NCBI RefSeq assembly: GCF_040219615.1
Contig: NZ_JAVJSE010000003.1
Location: 181,955-245,954 of the forward strand
Direction of reading: 5' to 3'
Origin: Thalassobaculum_A sp040219615
GTDB taxonomy: Bacteria > Pseudomonadota > Alphaproteobacteria > Thalassobaculales > Thalassobaculaceae
Length of the DNA stretch: 64,000 nucleotides
The position numbers and the translations under genes are program-made. Below, in pieces: positions 23,345 to 32,807 of this stretch (position 1 is the first letter of the stretch; the number at the start of each line of letters is the position of its first letter). A model generated the notes under the pieces. It worked only from the letters and a program-made list of their open reading frames with translations, was not told the origin of the DNA and searched no databases.

Positions 23345-25012
23345 TCACCACCCGTCCTTGCTGATTTCCCGCCCCTGGGACCCTCCGACATCCGGCCACT
23401 GCCTGGCGAGCGCCCGGAGCCCCTCGGCGAAGCTGTGCGCCGCCGGATGCGCCGAGGCCACGGCAGGATGCCCGAGCAACAGGAGCGCCCGGTCGCTGAG
23501 GCGATAAGCCATTGCGACGGTGCAGTAGCGAACGATCGCCGGCCAGTCCGGCCGACGTGCCAGGAAGTCGCGCAGCGACCGCATGTACAGGGCGTGACAC
23601 CAACAGAGCTCGAGCCGGCTCGGCACCTCCCGATCGCCCGTGCCCAGCCGCCGCAGGCTGCGCCGGAGCAGAACCGCCTCGAAGCCGCGGTCGACAAGGA
23701 ACCGGTCGATGTCGCCGAACAGGGCCTGCCCACGATAGATCGGCCGGAACTCGGCTTCCACCTGCACCGACAGCAGCTGGTCGCGCACCAGCGGTTCCGC
23801 GCCCCGCAGGATCTCGAGCTCGGTGCCCTGGGTATCCAGCTTGACGTGCGACGGATGCGGCAGGCCGAGCGGTCGCAGGACCGCATCCAGCGGCACCGTT
23901 TCGACCGGCAGCGTACCGGTCACCGCGATCGCGTCGCCCAGGCCGAGCAGGTTCGCCGTCTCGGGATCCGGCGGCAGCAGCGAGGCCAGGCCGGGCTGAC
24001 GCGTCAGGTAGAGCTGGCGACGCTCCGTCCGTTCGCCCACCGCAGCCGCCACCGGCCGCAGGTCATGCCAGCCGGCCACGGCGCGGTAGGCCGCATCCAG
24101 CCGCGCCGTGGCGGCCTCGTCGGCGTCGATGCCCACCACCGCTGCAACTGCCGGCAGAAGCGGGACATCGCCGAGCGGCAGTCCACGGGCCCCAATATCG
24201 ACGGCCACCATCCCGGCGGAACGCATGCTGTCCAAGACGCTTCCATCCGGTCCGGCGACCGACCCCGCAAGCGCGGCTTCCGCCAGCGGCCTCAGCCCGG
24301 GGGCATGCCTGAGCGCCAGGATGCCCAATGCACGCCGATCGGATTCCGGCCGCGCGTTCCAGGCGGCAATCGCCGCGTCCGTCGGCAGTGCCCCCAGCCC
24401 GACGCATTCCGCCGCCAGGGCCAAGCCTCCGGCGCCGCCGGCACGCTCCGCCAACTGCCGCCAGGCGGCGGCCGCGGCGGCAGCCCCGGGCAACCGCTCG
24501 TATGCCGACCACAGCGCTTCCACCGTCACCGGTTCGGCCGCCGCCGATGGTGAGATCGCCTCGATCGCCCGGCCTATCGCGTCCCATCCGTCGGCCTTGG
24601 GCAGACGGAACGTCAGGATCCTCAGTTCCGCCGCCGGACCGGCATTGCCGAGCGGCTGCAGCCAACGGCTGACCCGGGCGGCGGCGCAACGCTGGCCGAC
24701 GGCGTCGAGATCGTCGGCAAGCCGGGACAGACCCTTCACGGCCCGCGGGTCGAGAACGACCTCCGCCATGAAGAACCGCACCGCCCGGGCCTGGTCGCCG
24801 GACTGCCGCGCTGCCAAAGCGCATGAATGGTGGACGAGGCCCCACCCCGGCGCCAGCCGCCGGATCCGCCGCAGCCAGGGGCGAGCGGCCGCCGGCGAAC
24901 CGCCCCCGTAGAGCAGTTCGGCGAATCTGACAGCCGCGGCCGTGTTGCCTGGATCCGCCAGAAGCGGCCGCCGCGGATCGTCGTTCGCCGATGGTCCGGA
25001 CCGTTCTCCCAT
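23345..25012 (-). CDS. FkbM-family methyltransferase with N-terminal helical-repeat region
   Basis: A 555-residue protein. Roughly the first 265 residues are alanine-rich helical repeats resembling degenerate TPRs (AARPWLRRIRRLAPGWGLVH, then QSGDQARAVRFFMAEVVLDP). The rest is a SAM-dependent FkbM methyltransferase: VDIGARG motif I near 270, VVGIDADEAA, and the family hallmark KLDTQGTELEILRGAE. FkbM enzymes methylate sugars or polyketides, so with the neighbouring glycosyltransferases a glycan O-methylation role is likely. The ATG at 25012 is preceded by GAGGCGGAG, a good ribosome-binding site; the frame continues 89 codons upstream without similarity. It faces away from the rest of the locus. 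Confidence 0.85.
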   Translation of the reverse strand: MGERSGPSANDDPRRPLLADPGNTAAAVRFAELLYGGGSPAAARPWLRRIRRLAPGWGLVHHSCALAARQSGDQARAVRFFMAEVVLDPRAVKGLSRLADDLDAVGQRCAAARVSRWLQPLGNAGPAAELRILTFRLPKADGWDAIGRAIEAISPSAAAEPVTVEALWSAYERLPGAAAAAAAWRQLAERAGGAGGLALAAECVGLGALPTDAAIAAWNARPESDRRALGILALRHAPGLRPLAEAALAGSVAGPDGSVLDSMRSAGMVAVDIGARGLPLGDVPLLPAVAAVVGIDADEAATARLDAAYRAVAGWHDLRPVAAAVGERTERRQLYLTRQPGLASLLPPDPETANLLGLGDAIAVTGTLPVETVPLDAVLRPLGLPHPSHVKLDTQGTELEILRGAEPLVRDQLLSVQVEAEFRPIYRGQALFGDIDRFLVDRGFEAVLLRRSLRRLGTGDREVPSRLELCWCHALYMRSLRDFLARRPDWPAIVRYCTVAMAYRLSDRALLLLGHPAVASAHPAAHSFAEGLRALARQWPDVGGSQGREISKDGW

Positions 25013-25606
25013 CGTGGCTCCGCCTCTCAGGCCGACCGCAGATGCAAAGGGGGGACCGGGTTCGCCGCCGCCTGCCGGATCATCCGAGCGGCCGGCAGGT
25101 CGGGCATACGCGCAGTCCCGCGGGCGCGGCCGGTCGCCGTCTCCAGGCGGCAACCGAGAGGGGGCCCGGCCCAGGCGTGGATCGCCTAAGCAGACGCCCG
25201 GAAGAAGGGCCGCTCCGTTCGGGACAAGTCCGGCGAGAAGGCATCCGACCGCTTCAACCGATGCTCTGCAAGCGTCCATACGAGCCCGCCGCTCCGATCC
25301 GAACGGTCGGGGTGCCCTGATCCTGGCGAAACTCTCGCCGATTGTCGATTGGATCGGGAACGGGTCGCCCGGCCCTCAGGTCGGGCAAGCAACGTGCCAC
25401 ATGATGCGGTCACGGCGTCGGGACACCGGTGAGCGATCAACCGCGCACCGATCGTGCGCCGATGCGGATGGCTGACCGCGCGGATCCGGTCCGCCCGGAA
25501 TTGCCGAATACCGGTGGCAGGAGCGGTGAAATCGCTTTGCAATTCCTGCCCGGCAGCCGTACTTTTTCATTAGACTGGGGCACCGTTAGGTATCGGGGAA
25601 AGTTGG
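25013..25606. other. 594-bp divergent intergenic region
   Basis: There is no convincing gene. A plus-strand promoter is visible near its right end (see 25537-25565). The left part remains open on the minus strand as an extension of the FkbM frame, but the translation shows no conservation-like pattern. It lies where composition changes from very GC-rich to the more AT-rich methyltransferase gene. Confidence 0.5.
25537..25565 (+). promoter_or_regulatory. Likely sigma70 promoter of the 25607 methyltransferase gene
   Basis: TTGCAA (25537-25542) and TACTTT (25560-25565) are separated by 17 bases, giving a start point near 25572. The gene's ATG at 25607 is preceded by GGGGAAAG, a fitting ribosome-binding site. 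Confidence 0.5.
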
Positions 25607-26386
25607 ATGTTCATCATTGGATTCAATTTCGACGAAGTCATCAAATTCTTGCCCCGCGGAGGTGTCATTGCAGAACTCGGGGTTAAAAGAGGGCGCAACG
25701 CCCGAAAGCTGTTCCATGAACTGAGCCCGGAAAAATTGTACCTGGTCGATCCATGGGCAATGGACGAGGACGTCGGTTACGCCGGCCGACTCACCGAGTC
25801 TGATCGCAGTGCGCTGGTTGACTACCACCGCGAAGTTCTTGAATGGGGCAAATCCGGCGACAGAGACGGACGAGTTGAAGTAATCCGGGATTATGCTATT
25901 CCTGCCTCTCATCAGTTTCCCGATAAGTATTTTGATATTGTCTACGTTGATACGCTCGATTCCTATGACGGATTCTACAACGATCTGTGCACTTACGCTC
26001 CAAAGATGAAAGATGACGGCATAATCATCGGTGATGACTTCTACGATCTTAGATTTCGAGTCAACAAGGGATCCGTCCGCAAGGATGGCGTCGGCGACGA
26101 AGAGACCAGTCTCTGCATGATCAACGCCGCCAACGACTTCGCGCGCGATTGCGGCTGGGAGCTCCTGGTCATGACGGACGAGTACAAGTCCATCAGACGG
26201 CCGCCCCGGTTTCTGGCTGGAAAGAAGGATTTCAACGGGGTCGCGCACAAGGTGCGCGACAAGTTGTTGAGGAATGCGCCTTGGGCGATCGAGGTCGACG
26301 ACCCGAGACGGGTGCGGCAGACGATGGTCGTTCCGAAAGGGGCGACTTCGCCGATGGACAACCTGTTCTTCACACGGATCGTCTGA
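25607..26386 (+). CDS. Class I SAM-dependent methyltransferase
   Basis: A 259-residue protein with the layout of Methyltransf_24-type enzymes. Motif I is VIAELGVKRGRNARKLF (about residues 20-36), then KLYLVDPWAM. The DIVYVDTLDSYDGFYNDL segment is where related enzymes read VDGDHSYEGV, and MKDDGIIIGDDF is the post-IV strand. The DTLDSYDG replacement of the usual D-H-S-Y-E-G removes a histidine that binds metal or substrate in some relatives. It is more AT-rich than its neighbours and transcribed opposite to the main glycan operon, suggesting separate acquisition. Glycan or lipid-linked sugar methylation is inferred from context. Confidence 0.82.
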   Translation: MFIIGFNFDEVIKFLPRGGVIAELGVKRGRNARKLFHELSPEKLYLVDPWAMDEDVGYAGRLTESDRSALVDYHREVLEWGKSGDRDGRVEVIRDYAIPASHQFPDKYFDIVYVDTLDSYDGFYNDLCTYAPKMKDDGIIIGDDFYDLRFRVNKGSVRKDGVGDEETSLCMINAANDFARDCGWELLVMTDEYKSIRRPPRFLAGKKDFNGVAHKVRDKLLRNAPWAIEVDDPRRVRQTMVVPKGATSPMDNLFFTRIV

Positions 26387-26461
26387 CGGTTGCCGGTCCC
26401 GGTCGGAACCGCCGGGCCCCTCCCTCGACTGTACGCAATCACCGGGACGGCGCGGCCGGCC

Positions 26462-28099
26462 TCAAACCGCCACGGCATCCAATCCGGCCGTCCGCTCGCT
26501 CATGCGATCGGGGCCGTTGTAGATGAAAGGCCGCCCGTCGAGGATGCCGCTGCAGATCACATCGAGACCCGGCGACGCTCCGGGGCGAAGCTGCTCGATG
26601 TCGTCGAAATCCAGCCTGAACTGTCCCTTCTCGCCGACGTCGAGCAACTCGACCGGAATCATCCGCCTGAAGAAGAAGTGATAGGCATAGCGACGGGCGC
26701 GCTGGAGTTCTGCACTGGTCAGCCGATCCCCGAACGGCAGCTGATCGAGCATCTGCCGGTAACCCGCCGGGGTGACCGCATCTTGCGAGAAGCCCTTGCC
26801 GCGGATCCAGGCCTCGCCCGCCACGATAGTCGGCAGACCGCGGGCCGACGACTCGATACCGGTCTTGGTGCTGTAGATCAGGGCCGCATTGCTGCGGTCC
26901 AGCAGAACATAGGTGCTCAGATCGCTCTCGGGCGGAACCACCAGCACGTTCTCCGGCAGCGTCGGAAAGTGCCGGGCGATCTCGTCGGCCATCATCTGCC
27001 GCGACGGATTGGAACCGGTGACCTCTGCCGGATGGACCCGGACGACCAGTTGGAGGTCGGGTCGGGTCGCGAAATACGCGATGGTGAAGCGGACCCAGTC
27101 GACCATCCCCGGGAAGGCGTTGGACTCGTAGTGCAACTGCGCATCCCAGACGACGCTGGTGAGCAGGGTCACGATCGGTCGCGATCCGTCGACGCCGGCC
27201 GCCGCCAGCTTCGCCGAGCTGTCGTCCGCGACCTCCTTGTTGAACCAGATCCAGTCGCGCGAGCCGAGCCGCCGGCTCTCCAGATAGGAGTCGAGTGCCC
27301 CGCTCCGGGAGTCGTCGAGCCGCAGGTCCTCCCACAGCCCGGGATCCTCGCTGATCATGGTGTGGTGGTAGGAATCGTCGTGGCTGAAGATCAGCGTGTG
27401 CTTCTTGTAGGCCGGGTTCCAGGTCACGATCCGCACGCCGCGCCGGGCCGCGGCCTCCCGGACCAGGCCCTGAGGGGTATAGATACCGTGGTTCACCACC
27501 ACGATCTCGATGCCGCGGTCCGCGATCATGCGGTCCATCGCGAGCACGGTCAGCAAGGCGGCCTGAAAGTACCGACGAAGGATCGCGTCGCCCTCCGGCT
27601 CCGCCTCCAGGTCGCCCCGCGCCAGATAGCGCAGCGCACCGGCCAGCGCATGCTCGCCGACCTTCGCGCCGTCGAGTTCGAACAGCGGGATCTCGGAAGC
27701 CGGCACCTTGCCGGCCAACCCCTTGGCCGTGGCGATGTCGTCCTCGGTCAGTGCCGCCGACAGCCGATTCAGCGGCAGCCCGAGCTGCCCGACGACCCCC
27801 GCCCCCAGCGGGAAGCAGTTCGGGCAGCGCGGCGGCCTCTCCATGGCCAGCAGCGCCGGCGGCGGCACCCCGCCGTGCTTGATGGCGATGCAGGCGGGAA
27901 GCGCGCCGTCGCACAGGGCGAATTCCACGTGGGCGCCACGCAGCGTCAGGGCGATGGCGAGCATGCTGTCCACCGTCACCATGTTGTGGTGACTGCCGAC
28001 CGAGGTCGCCATGAGCACCCGCGGCGCATCGCCGGCGACGGCTTCGCGGTCCGCAGCCCAGGCCGCCTCGTCCTCACCCTGCAGTATTGTCGTCCACAC
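26462..28099 (-). CDS. Capsule-polysaccharide-type glycosyltransferase-like protein
   Basis: A 545-residue soluble protein. The N-terminal half begins with a Rossmann-like VLMATSVGSHHNMVTVDSM and includes IVVVNHGIYTPQGL. The C-terminal half has LQLVVRVHPAEV, STYVLLDRSNAALIYSTKTG and ESSARGLPTIVAGEAWIRGK with GFSQDA. This H-P-x-E plus the T-x-x-x-E-x-x-x-x-G-x-P-x-I-x-x-G-x-x-x-Y/W-x-x-K-G-F pattern is typical of capsule polysaccharide biosynthesis (PF05159-like) and related GT-B transferases. It is the last gene of the leftward block, 41 bases after the TPR/GT2 gene. The donor and acceptor are unknown. Confidence 0.72.
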   Translation of the reverse strand: MWTTILQGEDEAAWAADREAVAGDAPRVLMATSVGSHHNMVTVDSMLAIALTLRGAHVEFALCDGALPACIAIKHGGVPPPALLAMERPPRCPNCFPLGAGVVGQLGLPLNRLSAALTEDDIATAKGLAGKVPASEIPLFELDGAKVGEHALAGALRYLARGDLEAEPEGDAILRRYFQAALLTVLAMDRMIADRGIEIVVVNHGIYTPQGLVREAAARRGVRIVTWNPAYKKHTLIFSHDDSYHHTMISEDPGLWEDLRLDDSRSGALDSYLESRRLGSRDWIWFNKEVADDSSAKLAAAGVDGSRPIVTLLTSVVWDAQLHYESNAFPGMVDWVRFTIAYFATRPDLQLVVRVHPAEVTGSNPSRQMMADEIARHFPTLPENVLVVPPESDLSTYVLLDRSNAALIYSTKTGIESSARGLPTIVAGEAWIRGKGFSQDAVTPAGYRQMLDQLPFGDRLTSAELQRARRYAYHFFFRRMIPVELLDVGEKGQFRLDFDDIEQLRPGASPGLDVICSGILDGRPFIYNGPDRMSERTAGLDAVAV

Positions 28100-28140
28100 C
28101 TGAACCGCCCCCTCACCGGTCTCCCGGTATCAGTGCCCTT

Positions 28141-31100
28141 CTATCGCCGGCCGAGCACATGCTGACGCAGCGCCTCGAACTCCGCCGGTATGAACGCCTT
28201 GGTCCGCACCATGGCACGATATGCACTGCGGATTGCCAGTGGCAGCATGGCCAGTGACGCCCCGATCCGCCGGCCCGGCGGCGCCAACGCCACGTCCCAG
28301 ATCAGCAGGACTGCGTTGGCCAGGGTCGCCATACGCATCAGGAACGGTGCACGCCCGTCCTCGAACGAGATGGCGAGCTGCCGGACGACCGTTTCCGTGG
28401 TCGTCAGCGGGGTCGGGATCAGACCGAACTTGCCGACCTCGGGCGGATCGATCGACGCCCGCTCGACGCCCTTGTAGCGCCGCCACCAGAGCACCTCGTT
28501 GACCTGCACGAACTCGCCGACGGCCGCCAGCTCGAGCAGGAACAGGCGGTCCCACCAGACGGTCGTGCGGATCCGCACCCGCTCCAGGGCGGCCCGGCGA
28601 TACAACCCGTAGACCTTGGAGCCCGAACCCCGCATCCGATCGGTTACCAGCCGCATGCGCTGGGCGATGCCGCGACCGGAGGTATCGAAGCGCGTGAGAT
28701 GGTCGCCGACCCGAACGCCACGGTCGTCGATCATGCCGAAATAGGGGTATGCCAGGGCAGCGTTCGGCCGGCTCTCGAGTGCTGCGACCATGCGTTCCAG
28801 CCAGACCCGGTCATACAGGTCGTGATCGCTCGCCCAGCAGAAGTACCGGCCCCGCGCGAGTGACAGCGCGAAACGGAAGTTGCCCACCGCTCCCACATTC
28901 TTCCGGCGCGGATAGATGGTGATGCGCGGATCCCGGGCGGCATGGCTGCGGGCGATCTCCAGGGTGGCGTCGGTCGAGCCGTTGTCGACGATGATCACCT
29001 CGAAGTCCCAGTAGGTCTGCGCCAGGATGCTCTCGAGGGCCGCCGACAGGGTCTCGGCGCCATTGTAGACGACCAGTCCCACGGTGACGCTCGGGCTGCC
29101 GAGCCCCTTGCAGGCAGCGCTCGCCCCGGTCCGGCCGGTCAGCGCCTGCGTCACGGCGGCGCGCGAGACCGCCACAGTCGTCAGGTAGCGCTCGGTCGCC
29201 GGATCGCCGAGGTCGGACAGCCGGAACGAACGTCGCAGCGCTGCCGACAGCTGGGCGTAGCGCGCCGCCCGCGGATGCCCGGCGTCGATCGACAGCACCA
29301 GGAACGGGACCGTCCAATCGGCCAGCCGGTTGGCCAGGACCAGGGCACGCTCTTCGGCCACCAGGCTGAGGGCCGACTGCGCGATCACCACCGACGGCAC
29401 ATAGGCCCTGGTCTCGGCGACCCGCTTGTCGAGCGTGTAGACGAAGTCCAGCGACCGGATGGCCTTTCCGGGGAGCGTCTCGACGGCGTCGCCGATGCGC
29501 GCGTCCGGGAACACGGCGGCGACCGCCCGCTCGGCCTCGGCAAACCGTCTCTCGACGTCGACCAGGTAGATCGTGAGCCCCGGGAAGACCGCCTTCAGCA
29601 GCAGCGCCGACTGCAGCTGTCCCTCGGGAAAATCGATGCCGCCCAGCAACTGCCCGAGCAGGCCGTTAGCGGCCTCCCCGGCCAGCTGCCCGATCAGGCC
29701 CGAGCGCTCGAGCCCGCGGACCAGGGCCGCAGCGGCGTCCAGGGCGGGCAGCATGCCCGGACGCGCCAGGGCCTCGCTGTCCCGGAACTCAGCCGCCACC
29801 TGCAGCGTACTGCCGGCGGCGGCGAGCGCCCGGTCCGCCGCCTCGACCCAGCGCGGCAGGTCGGCGCGGGCGTCGGGCGCCGCCTCGCCCTCCGGATCGG
29901 CGGCCCCCTTCGCATCGTCGAATTCCGACTGCAGCAGCTTCGACACCCGGTCGGCGGACTCGCCGCCGGCCAGCAGCTCGACGCCGTAGCCGAGGAGCTC
30001 GCCGAGATTGTGGAAGCGGCTTCGCCGACGCAGATCGGCCGCCTCCTGATACGCCATGCGGCGATCCCGGACCGGGTCGCAGCCGTCGGCGAGGTCGCCC
30101 AGACGATGCACCAGCTCGCCCAGCGTGTCGCAGCGATACACGCCGGCGCCGTAGGGATCGTCCGTCCGGGCCGGCAAGCCGTCGGTCCGCAGCACGATGG
30201 CCGGACGATCGGCCATGACTGCCGGCGCCAGCTCGCCGGCCGCCGGCGACACTACGGCGATCGCCCGGTGCAGGCCGACCCGGAGCATGGCCCCGGTATT
30301 GGAATCCTGGCTGGAGTCGGGGCGCGGCCAGATCACCAGGTTGTCCGGCAACGGGTACTGGACCGGAAACCGGGCCGGCATCGCGGACCGATACACGACG
30401 CTCAGCCGGCGGACCGCCATCCGGTTGGACTGCCACAGGCGCGCGGCCAGCGTGCCGGCCCTCGCCAGCTCGAGCTGCGGCGCAACCTCGGGATCGGCCA
30501 TGTACAGCACGAACCCGGCCCCGACGAGGGTCGGGAAGTCCCGGTCGAAAAGCACAAGATCCCGCTTGTCCGGGGCCGGCCGGTACGCTGCCTCGAGCCC
30601 GATGTCGCCGCGCACGACAATCGCATTGCCGGGCGTCGCCAGCACCCGTTCGAGCTCCGTTGCAGCGCCGGCGACGCAACGGATCTTCGGGATCGACCGG
30701 TCGATCCGCCGTTCGAGGGGCGTCGGGTTCTCGTCGGTTCCAAGGCCGCAGACCAGGTATCCGGCATCCATGGCCGCTTCCACATAGGGCCCGGCGAACA
30801 GTGGATCGGTGTGGTCGAGGCAAACCAGCAGCAGATCGGCCGCCATCTTCCCGGTCCAGGCGCGCAGCTCGCGCCCGACCGGGGCGATCCGGGGCCAACG
30901 ATCGCAGACCGCATAGGCGCGCCCGACCATCCGGGACAAGGCCGCCAGGCGCCGGTGGTGGATCAGAGCGTGGTCGCTGATCTCGACCCCGGGGTGCCGC
31001 CTCAGCCAGGCCTTCAGGTCTAACCGGCCGTCGCCCCGCGGGTTGATCCGCTTGTCCGTGTCATCGGAATCCACGACCAGGACCAGCTTGTGATGGCGCC

Positions 31101-31692
31101 GGTACAGACTCTCGAGGAGCGTCTGAAAGCTGCTGAAATTCGACCGGTCGCCGAGCACCACGACGATGCAATAGGTCGACCGCCTGGCCTTCTCGTCCAG
31201 TTCGTCCGGCCGCAGCCGGGCCCGGACGGAGGCCAGCCGCGTGCGGATGTGCGGGTCGTTCGGTGCCGCCTCCTGCGCCGTCTTCAGCACTGCCAGCGCC
31301 TCGGCGTCGCGGCCCAGGAGGCAGAGCAGCCGGCCGAGATGCCCGAGATGAAAGGCGTTGTCCGGGACCTTCTCGATCGCCCGCCGGTGCGCGTCGATCG
31401 CCCGCTTGTAGCGATGCAGCCGCTCATAGGACACCGCCAGGTAGCGGTAGCCGGTGACCTTCCCGTGATTGGCGGCGAGCTCCTCCAGGATCTCGATCGC
31501 CTTCTCGTCCTCGCCCCGGAAATGATAGGCGGTGCCGAGGTCGAGCAGCGCCGTCAGGGCCTCGTTCCGGATCGGCTCGACATAGTCCGGCCGGGCGCCG
31601 CGCATCTTGCGGTAGATGTCGACCTGGATCTCCAGCAGGGCCAGGGAGGCCGGATCCGGAAGATCCTTCGGACGGGCGAGCTTGTATCGCAT
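28141..31692 (-). CDS. Large multidomain protein: TPR region, GT-B-like middle, GT2 glycosyltransferase
   Basis: An 1183-residue cytoplasmic protein. Residues 1-165 hold TPR repeats (EALTALLDLGTAYHFRGEDE, YRYLAVSYERLHRYKRAIDA, FHLGHLGRLLCLLGRDAEAL). Residues about 175-600 look like a GT-B or CDP-glycerol-transferase-type module (VCLDHTDPLFAGPYVEAAMD, then NLVIWPRPDSSQDSNTGAML). A second unassigned part, up to about 860, contains a GxxxF-type nucleotide or methyltransferase-like strand (GLTIYLVDVERRF). From about 869 there is a clear GT2 GT-A domain: VGLVVYNGAETLSAALESIL, VIIVDNGSTDATLEIA and the DxD-like ASDHDLYD. Such fusions usually build a repeat unit with more than one linkage. The product is unknown. 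Confidence 0.78.
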   Translation of the reverse strand: MRYKLARPKDLPDPASLALLEIQVDIYRKMRGARPDYVEPIRNEALTALLDLGTAYHFRGEDEKAIEILEELAANHGKVTGYRYLAVSYERLHRYKRAIDAHRRAIEKVPDNAFHLGHLGRLLCLLGRDAEALAVLKTAQEAAPNDPHIRTRLASVRARLRPDELDEKARRSTYCIVVVLGDRSNFSSFQTLLESLYRRHHKLVLVVDSDDTDKRINPRGDGRLDLKAWLRRHPGVEISDHALIHHRRLAALSRMVGRAYAVCDRWPRIAPVGRELRAWTGKMAADLLLVCLDHTDPLFAGPYVEAAMDAGYLVCGLGTDENPTPLERRIDRSIPKIRCVAGAATELERVLATPGNAIVVRGDIGLEAAYRPAPDKRDLVLFDRDFPTLVGAGFVLYMADPEVAPQLELARAGTLAARLWQSNRMAVRRLSVVYRSAMPARFPVQYPLPDNLVIWPRPDSSQDSNTGAMLRVGLHRAIAVVSPAAGELAPAVMADRPAIVLRTDGLPARTDDPYGAGVYRCDTLGELVHRLGDLADGCDPVRDRRMAYQEAADLRRRSRFHNLGELLGYGVELLAGGESADRVSKLLQSEFDDAKGAADPEGEAAPDARADLPRWVEAADRALAAAGSTLQVAAEFRDSEALARPGMLPALDAAAALVRGLERSGLIGQLAGEAANGLLGQLLGGIDFPEGQLQSALLLKAVFPGLTIYLVDVERRFAEAERAVAAVFPDARIGDAVETLPGKAIRSLDFVYTLDKRVAETRAYVPSVVIAQSALSLVAEERALVLANRLADWTVPFLVLSIDAGHPRAARYAQLSAALRRSFRLSDLGDPATERYLTTVAVSRAAVTQALTGRTGASAACKGLGSPSVTVGLVVYNGAETLSAALESILAQTYWDFEVIIVDNGSTDATLEIARSHAARDPRITIYPRRKNVGAVGNFRFALSLARGRYFCWASDHDLYDRVWLERMVAALESRPNAALAYPYFGMIDDRGVRVGDHLTRFDTSGRGIAQRMRLVTDRMRGSGSKVYGLYRRAALERVRIRTTVWWDRLFLLELAAVGEFVQVNEVLWWRRYKGVERASIDPPEVGKFGLIPTPLTTTETVVRQLAISFEDGRAPFLMRMATLANAVLLIWDVALAPPGRRIGASLAMLPLAIRSAYRAMVRTKAFIPAEFEALRQHVLGRR

Positions 31693-31714
31693 CGACGGTC
31701 GCCTCCCTAGCCGC

Positions 31715-32758
31715 TCACGCCGGAGCCCTGACCCGGATCCGGTCGTCGACGTATCGCTCCGACATCAGGTGCTGCAGCTGCTTGAGGCGAACGAAGAACC
31801 TGGACTGGAAATCGCGCTCCCTGAGATGGCCGGACCGGAGCCAGGCGACGATCTCCTCGCTGCCCCGCTCCAGAGTCCACTCGGCCCGGAAGCCCGGCAG
31901 CCGGTCCGCCGCCTTGGCGAACGACACGCGATAGGAGCGCGGGTCGGGCCCGGCCTCGCCGGTGATCTCCAGCCGGACCGAGGGCAGGATCCCGACGATC
32001 GTCTCGGCGATCTCCCGGATCCGGAAATTGTTGTCGTCCCGTCCGATGTTGAACGCCTCGCCGGCGACCGCCGCGGCCGGCGCGGTCGCCGCCGCGACGC
32101 AGGCCCGGCTCATGTCCGCGATATGCACGATCGGACGCCACGGCGTGCCGTCCGACAACACCCGGATTGCGCCGGTGGTGACGCCCCAGCCGATCAGGTT
32201 CTGCACCACGAGGTCGAAGCGCATCCGCGGACTGACGCCGAAGGCGGTGGCATTGCGCATGAACACCGGCTCGAAGCCGGCATCCGCCAGCGCCGCCAGC
32301 CCGGCTTCGGTGTCCACCTTCGAGTGCGCGTAGGCCGAGAGCGGATCCATCGTCGCGCCTTCGTCGGCCGGCGCACCGCGCTCGCCGACGCCGCCGTAGA
32401 TCGAGCAAGACGAGGCGAACACGAAGCGCCGGATCCCGGACTGCTTCGCCAGCGTCGCCAGCCGCAGCGAGGCCTCGGTGTTGATGGCGTGGGTCAACGC
32501 CGGGTCGAGATGGCCGAGCGGATCGTTGGACAGAGCCGCGAGATGCACGATCGCATCCACGCCGTCGAGGTCCGCCGCCGACACGTCTCGGATGTCGCGC
32601 ACGCACTCCCGGTCGGGCGGTGGAAAGCCCTCGAGCGGGTCGACGCATTCGCGGAAGTATCCGACGTCCAGGCCGGCAACCTGATGCCCGGCCTCCTTGA
32701 ACGCCCGGATCATCCAGGGGCCGACATAGCCGAGGTGACCGGTAATCAGAACCTGCAC
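31715..32758 (-). CDS. NAD-dependent sugar epimerase/dehydratase (extended SDR)
   Basis: A 347-residue nucleotide-sugar-modifying enzyme. The NAD-binding ITGHLGYVG is at residues 5-13, the catalytic region is FASSCSIYGG followed by YAHSK (Y-x-x-x-K), and the sugar-binding part contains RNATAFGVSPRMR and the PIVHIADMSRA segment. It probably makes an activated deoxy- or epimerised sugar for the locus. It lies 22 bases after the preceding block gene end and 49 bases from the next, in the same direction. Confidence 0.9.
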   Translation of the reverse strand: MQVLITGHLGYVGPWMIRAFKEAGHQVAGLDVGYFRECVDPLEGFPPPDRECVRDIRDVSAADLDGVDAIVHLAALSNDPLGHLDPALTHAINTEASLRLATLAKQSGIRRFVFASSCSIYGGVGERGAPADEGATMDPLSAYAHSKVDTEAGLAALADAGFEPVFMRNATAFGVSPRMRFDLVVQNLIGWGVTTGAIRVLSDGTPWRPIVHIADMSRACVAAATAPAAAVAGEAFNIGRDDNNFRIREIAETIVGILPSVRLEITGEAGPDPRSYRVSFAKAADRLPGFRAEWTLERGSEEIVAWLRSGHLRERDFQSRFFVRLKQLQHLMSERYVDDRIRVRAPA

Positions 32759-32807
32759 GGCGGGTGCCTCTCTGCGGTTGCGGGGCGGCGCCGTCGACGC
32801 TCCGGGT

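Noticed and set aside
25013..25279. Upstream extension of the FkbM methyltransferase frame
   Set aside because: The extra 89 codons show no domain-like pattern, whereas the ATG at 25012 has a good ribosome site.
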